Shown: piece after piece, positions 1-4,569 of the stretch
Layout of the letters: each line of letters begins with the position of its first letter
Numbering within the stretch: position 1 is the stretch's first letter
Source of the DNA: Dysgonamonadaceae bacterium
GTDB lineage: Bacteria > Bacteroidota > Bacteroidia > Bacteroidales > Azobacteroidaceae
Reading direction: 5' to 3'
Length of the DNA: 5,363 nt
Assembly (NCBI GenBank): GCA_031258895.1
Contig: JAIRMF010000063.1
Coordinates: forward strand, 1-5,363
The notes under the pieces: model-generated
What the model was told of the DNA's origin: nothing
Databases searched by the model: none
Seen by the model: the letters and a program-made list of their open reading frames with translations, nothing else
Position numbers and translations under genes: made by a program

Positions 1-70
1 ACAACACCAAATATTTCATAATATTCAGAGATAAATTTATGTCGGTATGTGCTGTTGTCATCGTCATAAC
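1..70 (-). other. 5' part of a leftward transcript, gene not identified
   Basis: This stretch lies just downstream, on the minus strand, of a good Bacteroidetes-type promoter, so it is probably the 5' end of a gene running off the left edge. Two minus-strand frames are open to the edge. One has an ATG at 67-65 (and another at 61-59), which would make the message almost leaderless. The other lacks an ATG and reads DDDNSTYRHKFISEYYEIFG, which looks protein-like but has no visible start. I cannot choose between these, or a start beyond the window, and I do not recognise a product. Confidence 0.25.
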
Positions 71-75
71 GGGTG

Positions 76-107
76 CAAAGGTAAACAATGTTTTTTAATC
101 CACCAAA
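76..107 (-). promoter_or_regulatory. Leftward Bacteroidetes-type promoter
   Basis: On the minus strand a TTTG (-33 element) at 107-104 is followed after 20 nt by TACCTTTG at 83-76, an exact match to the TAnnTTTG -7 element used by the primary sigma factor of Bacteroidetes. Transcription would start near position 70 and run leftward out of the window. It points away from the aromatic operon, so the 1-570 gap is a divergent intergenic region. Confidence 0.6.
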
Positions 108-122
108 TAAATCAGAAAAAAA

Positions 123-327
123 TCAGGGCAAACGCACGAAAATTAAGTAATCAATTTATTGAGATATGCCAAGTCATATGCAGATTTTAGTCTTCGTTTC
201 TTCAGACTTAGCTTATCGGACAACTTGTGTAAGCACTTTTTCTCTATCCGAATATCTTCTACATCTAATATATATTCTTGTATCGATTTCATGACGAAAA
301 GGTAATATTTTCGTGCGTTTGCCCTGA
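123..327. repeat. 205-bp element bounded by a perfect 21-bp inverted repeat
   Basis: The left arm at 123-143 begins TCAGGGCAAACGCACGAAAA. Its exact reverse complement occupies 307-327, giving 21 matching bases and a 163-bp interior (144-306). Both ends are flanked by AAA (120-122 and 328-330), a possible but uninformative 3-bp target duplication. The arms are too far apart for an intrinsic terminator. The size and arms fit a MITE-like non-autonomous element. They also fit an invertible segment like the phase-variable promoters of Bacteroidales, but I see no full TTTG/TAnnTTTG promoter inside on either strand. The interior has a 49-codon minus-strand ORF (292-143) of low credibility that ends inside the left arm. 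The right arm stops 17 nt upstream of the -33 element of the aromatic operon promoter. Confidence 0.6.
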
Positions 328-344
328 AAATAATTTGAGAAAAG

Positions 345-374
345 CTTGTTTTATAAAAAAAATGATTACTTTTG
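345..374 (+). promoter_or_regulatory. Promoter of the aromatic amino acid operon
   Basis: TACTTTTG at 367-374 matches the Bacteroidetes -7 consensus TAnnTTTG exactly. CTTG at 345-348 is a near match to the -33 TTTG, with an 18-nt spacer, slightly shorter than the usual 19-20. The start of transcription would fall near 380, about 24 nt ahead of the leader-peptide ATG at 404. A second TACTTTTG at 443-450 lies inside the leader ORF, where it encodes Tyr-Phe, and has no TTTG at the right distance, so I take the 345-374 pair as the real promoter. Confidence 0.65.
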
Positions 375-403
375 TGGCCGCATACGAAACAAAACACAAT
401 CAA

Positions 404-481
404 ATGAACCGGTTTTATTTTACATACTTCTTTTTTTACCCCTACTTTTGGTACAGGTCGGGGCGGGATTTTGTATCGTAA
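404..481 (+). CDS. Aromatic-rich leader peptide of the DAHPS/CM-tyrA operon
   Basis: This is a 25-codon ORF, ATG at 404 and TAA at 479-481, with the usual A-rich Bacteroidetes upstream sequence and no Shine-Dalgarno. Residues 4-17 read FYFTYFFFYPYFWY, so 12 of 14 are aromatic. The whole peptide has 7 Phe, 5 Tyr and 1 Trp. Nothing in it suggests a functional mature protein; it has the hallmark of a ribosome-stalling leader that measures charged tRNA-Phe, tRNA-Tyr and perhaps tRNA-Trp. Its promoter lies just upstream, and a terminator with an alternative antiterminator lies between its stop codon and the DAHP synthase gene 89 nt downstream. The last third (codons 20-24) doubles as the 5' arm of the antiterminator. 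This is seen directly in sequence; that it is translated and acts by stalling is inference from amino acid operon leaders such as those of pheA and trp in enterobacteria. Confidence 0.85.
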   Translation: MNRFYFTYFFFYPYFWYRSGRDFVS

Positions 482-521
482 AACCGTAAACAAGTTTTTA
501 AGTAACAACAGAATCCTGTCC
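461..521 (+). promoter_or_regulatory. Antiterminator pairing of the attenuator
   Basis: Bases 461-474 can pair without a gap to 508-521: 14 base pairs, of which three are G-U wobbles (463-519, 465-517, 471-511). The 3' arm (508-521) contains the whole 5' strand of the terminator stem (512-520), so the two structures exclude each other. The 5' arm lies in the last codons of the leader ORF, ending 5 nt before its TAA. A ribosome that reaches the stop codon would therefore cover the arm and let the terminator form; one stalled on the upstream Phe/Tyr codons would leave it free. A weaker upstream helix, CCCC 439-442 with GGGG 460-463, can compete for the 5' arm. Folding was done by eye. Confidence 0.75.
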
Positions 522-542
522 GAATAAGACAGGATTTTTTTT
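510..542 (+). terminator. Intrinsic terminator in the operon leader (attenuator)
   Basis: The stem AATCCTGTC (512-520) and GACAGGATT (528-536) pairs over 9 bp around the 7-nt loop CGAATAA, and can extend by G511-U537 and A510-U538. An unbroken T run continues to 542. It sits 28 nt before the DAHP synthase start and after the leader ORF, with no gene ending immediately upstream. It therefore reads as a conditional terminator inside the leader and not as the end of a preceding transcription unit. Confidence 0.85.
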
Positions 543-570
543 AAATAACAAAAACAAATCGACAACAAAA

Positions 571-1638
571 ATGGAACTTCAATCAATCTTGCTACCCGCA
601 ATGAACGCTCAACGTCCAATAGTCATCGCCGGTCCATGCAGTGCGGAAACGGAAAAACAGGTGATGACAACCGCCTGCGACCTCTCAAAAAAAGGCGTGC
701 AAGTCTTTAGAGCCGGCATATGGAAACCGCGCACCAAACCAGGCGGCTTCGAAGGCGTCGGTACAGTCGGCCTACCCTGGCTGCAAAGAGTGAAACAGGA
801 GACGGGAATGTACGTCGGCACGGAAGTAGCCAACAAAAAACATGTCTTCGAGGCCGTGAAACACGATATCGACGTCCTATGGCTTGGCGCCCGTACCTCG
901 GTTAACCCGTTCGCAGTACAGGAAGTAGCGGAAGCGCTGAAGATCTCCGGATTCGACGGGCCTGTCCTCATTAAAAACCCCGTTAATCCGGATATCGAAC
1001 TATGGATCGGCGCTATCGAACGAATATACAATGAAGGTATCCGTCGCATTGGCGTCATACACCGCGGATTCAGTACGTACGACAAAAAGCTCTACCGAAA
1101 TATGCCCTCCTGGCACGTTCCGATAGAGCTAAAGCGTCGTATCCCAAACATCCCCCTGTTCTGCGACCCAAGCCATATAGGCGGTAAAAGAGAACTAATA
1201 GCGCCCCTCTGCCAACAAGCAATGGACTTGAATTACGACGGATTAATTATCGAATCGCACTGCACGCCCGATGAGGCCTGGAGCGATAAAGAACAACAAA
1301 TAACCCCCGATGTATTGTCATACATCCTCAACATGATCGTCGTAAGAGAAACCAACCAAACAACAGAAAACCTCGTCCAACTGCGACAGCAAATAGACGA
1401 AATCGATGCCGAACTGCTCAGTATACTAACCAAACGGATGAGAATATCGCGCGAAATAGGACAATACAAAAAAGAACACAGCATGCCGGTACTGCAAACT
1501 GCCCGATACAGTGAAATACTTGCCAACCGTATCACCGAAGCCGACAAAATAGGTATTGGAGCAAGTTTCATGAGTACCATTTTTGAGGCGATACATGAAG
1601 AATCCATCCGACAACAAATAGAGATCCTAAACAAATAA
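571..1638 (+). CDS. aroF: Bifunctional DAHP synthase (type I-beta) / chorismate mutase (AroQ)
   Basis: The 355-residue protein condenses phosphoenolpyruvate with erythrose 4-phosphate to DAHP, the first step of the shikimate pathway, and also converts chorismate to prephenate. Residues 1-258 are the KDO8P-synthase-like barrel: IAGPCSAE 19-26, KPRTKPGGFEG 52-62, GARTSVNP 107-114, IKNP 134-137, HRGF 164-167, DPSHIGG 199-205. Expected metal ligands by family spacing are C23, H202, E228 and D239. Residues 264-355 are an AroQ mutase with R272, R289, K300, R312 and Q349 at the positions of E. coli P-protein R11, R28, K39, R51 and Q88; the positions of D48 and E52 are Q309 and Y313. In such fusions the mutase domain is also thought to pass feedback from prephenate to the synthase. 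I chose the first ATG because the MELxSxLLP start is usual in Bacteroides homologues; an ATG at 601 is the alternative. Expression is likely controlled by the upstream attenuator. The symbol is by analogy with type I-beta enzymes. Confidence 0.95.
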   Translation: MELQSILLPAMNAQRPIVIAGPCSAETEKQVMTTACDLSKKGVQVFRAGIWKPRTKPGGFEGVGTVGLPWLQRVKQETGMYVGTEVANKKHVFEAVKHDIDVLWLGARTSVNPFAVQEVAEALKISGFDGPVLIKNPVNPDIELWIGAIERIYNEGIRRIGVIHRGFSTYDKKLYRNMPSWHVPIELKRRIPNIPLFCDPSHIGGKRELIAPLCQQAMDLNYDGLIIESHCTPDEAWSDKEQQITPDVLSYILNMIVVRETNQTTENLVQLRQQIDEIDAELLSILTKRMRISREIGQYKKEHSMPVLQTARYSEILANRITEADKIGIGASFMSTIFEAIHEESIRQQIEILNK

Positions 1639-1642
1639 ACAT

Positions 1643-2416
1643 ATGAAAATCCAGATTCTCGGCGCAGGAAAGATGGGCTCATTCTTCGCCGACGTATTAA
1701 GCTCCGAACATGAAGTTGCAATATTCGACCCAAACAGTGAACGCCTCAAATTCACCTACAACTGCGTCCGAATGACACGACCCGAAGATATCCTCGACTT
1801 CAAACCGGAAATCCTGCTTAACGCCGCTACCGTAAAATATACGATCGAAGCATTCAAAGCCGCTTTGCCATATGTCTCCGAAACATGCATCATCTCCGAC
1901 ATCGCATCGGTAAAAACAGGACTGGAAACATTCTACCGCAAGCTGGGACGACCGTTTGTATCGACTCATCCGATGTTCGGACCAACATTCGCCAAACTCG
2001 GTAGCCTGTCATTAGAAAATGCCATCATCATTTCCGAATCCTCACACCTGGGGAAAGTCTTTTTCAGAGATCTCTACAGCCGCCTCAAACTAAATATCTT
2101 CGAATACTCCTTCGAAGAACACGACGAAACCATAGCATATTCCCTGTCCATCCCCTTCACATCCACACTCGTATTTGCCTCGGTAATGAAACCTCAGGAA
2201 GCGCCCGGCACCACATTCAAAAAACACAACGAAATTGCTCGTGGATTGCTTTCCGAAGATGACTATCTGCTCACCGAAATCCTCTTCAATCCACGCACAA
2301 CGACACAACTCGCGCAAATCAGAAAAGAACTCGCAGAACTGATAACTATAATAGAAAACAAGGATACGGAAGCGATGGGGAAGTTTTTGAAGGCAGTACG
2401 TGAAAAAATCAAATAG
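1643..2416 (+). CDS. tyrA: Prephenate dehydrogenase
   Basis: The 257-residue protein oxidatively decarboxylates prephenate to 4-hydroxyphenylpyruvate, the precursor of tyrosine, in the cytoplasm. It opens with a Rossmann fold, GAGKMG at 7-12, and an acidic residue (D29) after the second strand, which favours NAD+ over NADP+. The family signature THPMFGPT is at 108-115, with H109 as the likely catalytic histidine, and EEHDE is at 158-162. The C-terminal half is the helical dimerisation domain. There is no C-terminal ACT domain, so feedback by tyrosine through that route is not expected. It starts 4 nt after the DAHPS/CM stop, so the two are cotranscribed and chorismate mutase hands its product to this enzyme. 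Both would fall under the attenuator. Length and motifs agree with Bacteroidales homologues. Confidence 0.93.
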   Translation: MKIQILGAGKMGSFFADVLSSEHEVAIFDPNSERLKFTYNCVRMTRPEDILDFKPEILLNAATVKYTIEAFKAALPYVSETCIISDIASVKTGLETFYRKLGRPFVSTHPMFGPTFAKLGSLSLENAIIISESSHLGKVFFRDLYSRLKLNIFEYSFEEHDETIAYSLSIPFTSTLVFASVMKPQEAPGTTFKKHNEIARGLLSEDDYLLTEILFNPRTTTQLAQIRKELAELITIIENKDTEAMGKFLKAVREKIK

Positions 2417-2497
2417 CGCAACAGAAGCAGGCGTGAAAAGTCTGTCTACGCCTGTCAATGTCGATAACCTCACCCTCTGTCAAGGTGACATTTGCGC
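2416..2497 (+). other. Structured intergenic stretch between tyrA and the DUF4834 gene
   Basis: Three nested complementarities are visible. GCGCAA 2416-2421 pairs with TTGCGC 2492-2497. Inside these, CAGGCGT 2428-2434 pairs with ACGCCTG 2448-2454, extendable by one G-U on each side. TCACC 2470-2474 pairs with GGTGA 2484-2488. Together they could form a closed two-hairpin structure after the tyrA stop. There is no T run, so none is a standard intrinsic terminator, though the 2428-2454 hairpin could protect the tyrA 3' end. The last arm overlaps the -33 element of the next promoter. It is not a tRNA, and I know no RNA family it matches; it could be chance. Confidence 0.3.
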
Positions 2498-2522
2498 AAG
2501 TAAAAAAAATGCTCTAACTTTG
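2491..2522 (+). promoter_or_regulatory. Promoter of the DUF4834 gene
   Basis: TTTG at 2491-2494, a 20-nt spacer and TAACTTTG at 2515-2522 form an exact Bacteroidetes housekeeping promoter. Transcription should begin near 2528, leaving a leader of roughly 17 nt before the ATG at 2545. It allows the small membrane protein to be made independently of the attenuated aromatic operon. Confidence 0.75.
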
Positions 2523-2544
2523 TACCAAATATATGTGATAAACG

Positions 2545-2760
2545 ATGTTAAAGGCATTATTATTAATCGTTATAGTCATCATGCTGATCGGAGCGTTGTT
2601 TGGATTCAACGTCGGCAAGATGCTATTTGGCAGTTCGCCGCGCAGCAAGCACTACCGGCAAAATACCAGCCGCCGGCAGACTGAAAAATCAAAATCCGCC
2701 AAAAAAATCATCAAGAAAGATGAAGGCGAATATGTCGATTTTGAAGAAATCAAAGATTAG
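2545..2760 (+). CDS. Small membrane-anchored DUF4834-type protein
   Basis: This 71-residue protein has one hydrophobic segment at residues 2-21. A basic, low-complexity linker rich in Ser, Arg and Lys (about 31-57) follows, then an acidic conserved-looking tail, EGEYVDFEEIK at 60-70. This arrangement and the EGEYVD(F/Y)EE tail match what I recall of DUF4834, a family of unknown function found in Bacteroidetes. The topology, judged by positive residues after the helix, puts the tail in the cytoplasm. It has its own promoter 22 nt upstream, and its TAG (2758-2760) overlaps the TAA of the convergent folE gene. The same neighbour pair occurs in Bacteroides as I remember it, which supports a real gene. 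No function can be assigned. Confidence 0.82.
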   Translation: MLKALLLIVIVIMLIGALFGFNVGKMLFGSSPRSKHYRQNTSRRQTEKSKSAKKIIKKDEGEYVDFEEIKD

Positions 2761-3332
2761 GTCTTTATCAAACTGATAAATTCTTCCCTCGTTTTTGCCT
2801 GGTTGAAAACTCCTGTAAAATCGGAAGTGGTAGTGATGGAATTTTGTTTCTCAACGCCCCGCATCTGCATGCAGAGGTGTTGCGCCTCAATAACTATCAT
2901 CACGCCAAGAGGGTTTAGCGTTTCCTGAATGCAATTCTTTATTTGGGTAGTCATCCGTTCCTGAATCTGCAGGCGACGGGCAAATACGTCAACTACACGC
3001 GGAATTTTACTTAACCCTACTACCATCTTGTTGGGAATATAGGCTATGTGCGCCTTGCCGAAAAATGGTAGCAGATGGTGTTCGCACATCGAAAAGAAAT
3101 CAATGTCTTTCACTATAACCATTTGCTTATAATCTTCGATAAATACGGCAGAGGAGAGTATAGTACCCGGATCCTGTCCATAACCTCCGGTCAGGAAAAG
3201 CATTGATTCGGCTACACGTTCGGGGGTTTTGATAAGGCCTTCGCGTGCGGCGTCTTCGCCAAGTAGATCAAGAATTTTCAGGTAATGATGGGCGATTTCT
3301 TCTTTTCGTTTCAGAAATTCAGGTGTGTCCAT
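2757..3332 (-). CDS. folE: GTP cyclohydrolase I
   Basis: The 191-residue enzyme converts GTP to 7,8-dihydroneopterin triphosphate, the entry to folate (and, in some bacteria, queuosine-type) biosynthesis. It is cytoplasmic and forms a decamer in known members. The zinc site is intact: C83 and H86 in SMCEHHLLPF (81-90) and C154 in HLCMQMRGV (152-160). These correspond to C110, H113 and C181 of the E. coli enzyme with identical spacing; H85 and H152 match catalytic H112 and H179. GKAHIAYIP at 92-100 and GLSKIPRVVDVFARRLQIQE at 106-125 are also typical. It is the last gene of the leftward operon, starting 4 nt after the SPOR gene stop, and its own stop overlaps the stop of the convergent DUF4834 gene by 4 bp. 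Confidence 0.96.
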   Translation of the reverse strand: MDTPEFLKRKEEIAHHYLKILDLLGEDAAREGLIKTPERVAESMLFLTGGYGQDPGTILSSAVFIEDYKQMVIVKDIDFFSMCEHHLLPFFGKAHIAYIPNKMVVGLSKIPRVVDVFARRLQIQERMTTQIKNCIQETLNPLGVMIVIEAQHLCMQMRGVEKQNSITTTSDFTGVFNQAKTREEFISLIKT

Positions 3333-3336
3333 AACG

Positions 3337-3816
3337 TTATTGTGTTGATAATGGAAAGTTTATCTTTTCAAAAACTATGTACATTTCCTTTCCGAATTCG
3401 GGAAACATCTTTTGCATGTCGCGGAGAACAACAACTGCCGCTTCTCGGGAGAGGAAATCACCGGCAAAAACTTTCCATACAGGTGCTTCGTAACGGATAT
3501 AAGTTTTCATTTCCGGAAAGTTTTCATAAATCTGCATTTGTCTGTAAGCGGCTTCATTCTTAGATTTTTTAGGGTTGTTACCCATATAGACAACTATCCT
3601 GAATCCATCGACTTTAACCGAAACGCTATTATCTGAAAAATTGCTTTCGACAGCAGGCGTTCCAAGTAGGGTTGAAACGGCGTCGTCTACCGCAATACGA
3701 ATTGTTCCTTCGCCTATAGTTGAACTCTGAAGTTCGTCAATGATGCCCTTCTGCGCTTGACAGGTGAAAATAACTGCTGTACAAACTGCGGAAGTCAAAA
3801 TTGTTTTCCGCAACAT
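3337..3816 (-). CDS. Exported SPOR-domain protein
   Basis: The 159-residue protein begins with a signal peptide: MLRK followed by a hydrophobic stretch to about residue 18, with probable signal peptidase I cleavage after C-Q-A at 19-21. No lipobox precedes C19. A middle segment (22-65) has no recognised fold. Residues about 68-152 look like a SPOR domain, a fold of about 75 residues that in other bacteria binds denuded peptidoglycan glycan strands. The typical beginning FRIVVYMG (72-79) and the later VWKVFAGDFLSREAA (113-127) are visible. It is therefore probably periplasmic and envelope-associated. It lies 3 nt after tpiA and 4 nt before folE, so it is cotranscribed with metabolic genes without an obvious functional link. 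The same order is what I recall in Bacteroides. Confidence 0.85.
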   Translation of the reverse strand: MLRKTILTSAVCTAVIFTCQAQKGIIDELQSSTIGEGTIRIAVDDAVSTLLGTPAVESNFSDNSVSVKVDGFRIVVYMGNNPKKSKNEAAYRQMQIYENFPEMKTYIRYEAPVWKVFAGDFLSREAAVVVLRDMQKMFPEFGKEMYIVFEKINFPLSTQ

Positions 3817-3819
3817 CCC

Positions 3820-4569
3820 TTAAAACGCTTCTACGATTGGCAAAAATTTATCCACAGACAGTGATGCTCCGCCGATAAGTCCACCGTCAACATCAGGTTT
3901 GGCAAACAGTTCTCCGGCGTTTCCGGCATTACAACTGCCACCGTAGAGGATTGAAATCGAATCGGCAACGGCGCTCCCATATCTCTCGGCAATGGTCTTG
4001 CGTATGAATGCATGTATTTCCTGCGCTTGCTCTGAAGTAGCGGTTTTGCCGGTACCGATTGCCCAGACGGGTTCGTAAGCGAGAACGATTTTCCTGAAAT
4101 CTTCAGTAGGAAGGTCAAACAGCGATTCTGAAATTTGCGTGCTTACTACATCTTTCTGTTTGTTTGCCTCGCGTTCGGCAAGTACTTCTCCGACGCAAAA
4201 AATGGGGATAAGTCCATTGGCAAGCGCCAACAGTACTTTTTCTTTCAGGACGGCATTAGTTTCACCGTAGTATGTACGACGTTCCGAATGTCCTACGATA
4301 ACGTACTTTGCTCCAGTCGATGCAATCATTGCAGCGGATACTTCACCGGTGTAAGCACCCGAAGATTTATCGGCAAGATTCTCTGCGCCGACAATTACGG
4401 TCTTTACTTCGGCAACAACGGATGCCAGATGAATAAACGGTACACAAATGACAACTTCGCATTTCAAAGTCTTCTCTTCAAGCGTTTTCTGCAATTCTCG
4501 TGCAAGAACAATCCCCTCTTGCAGGGTATTGTTCATTTTCCAGTTCCCTGCTACAATATTTTTTCTCAT
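3820..4569 (-). CDS. tpiA: Triose-phosphate isomerase
   Basis: The 249-residue cytoplasmic enzyme interconverts dihydroxyacetone phosphate and glyceraldehyde 3-phosphate in glycolysis and gluconeogenesis. All key residues are present: N9 and K11 in AGNWKMN (7-13), H94 in VGHSERR (92-98), and the catalytic E166 in AYEPVWAIGTG (164-174), which leads into the flexible phosphate-gripping loop. YGGS at 209-212 and GLIGGASL at 230-237 complete the phosphate site. Length is normal for the family. Its ATG overlaps the stop of the upstream membrane protein gene in the form ATGA (4566-4569), suggesting translational coupling. Confidence 0.97.
   Translation of the reverse strand: MRKNIVAGNWKMNNTLQEGIVLARELQKTLEEKTLKCEVVICVPFIHLASVVAEVKTVIVGAENLADKSSGAYTGEVSAAMIASTGAKYVIVGHSERRTYYGETNAVLKEKVLLALANGLIPIFCVGEVLAEREANKQKDVVSTQISESLFDLPTEDFRKIVLAYEPVWAIGTGKTATSEQAQEIHAFIRKTIAERYGSAVADSISILYGGSCNAGNAGELFAKPDVDGGLIGGASLSVDKFLPIVEAF

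Noticed and set aside
143..292. A 49-codon minus-strand ORF (starting MKSIQEYILDVED) inside the inverted-repeat element
   Set aside because: Its sequence is helical and lysine-rich, so not absurd as a protein, but it has no promoter on that strand, no recognisable family, and its stop overlaps the repeat arm. It is kept only as a note under the repeat.
443..450. A second TACTTTTG as an alternative promoter
   Set aside because: No TTTG-like element lies 18-21 nt upstream, and the bases encode Tyr-Phe in the leader peptide.
278..481. A 67-codon plus-strand frame that includes the leader peptide
   Set aside because: Its ATG at 278 lies upstream of the promoter (345-374), so the transcript would not contain it. 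The start at 404, about 24 nt after the expected transcription start, explains the aromatic run as a leader peptide.
143..619. A 158-codon minus-strand open frame across the leader region
   Set aside because: It runs antisense through the promoter, leader peptide, terminator and the first codons of DAHPS. Its composition is low-complexity and hydrophobic from AT-rich DNA, and it ends inside the repeat arm.
2400..2684. A 94-codon plus-strand frame across the tyrA-DUF4834 gap
   Set aside because: It overlaps the tyrA end and most of the DUF4834 gene in another frame, crosses the promoter, and has no recognisable protein features.
2764..2780. An AT-rich 7-bp hairpin as a bidirectional terminator
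   Set aside because: It has one G-C pair, a 3-nt loop and no T run on either strand, and lies in the folE coding sequence.
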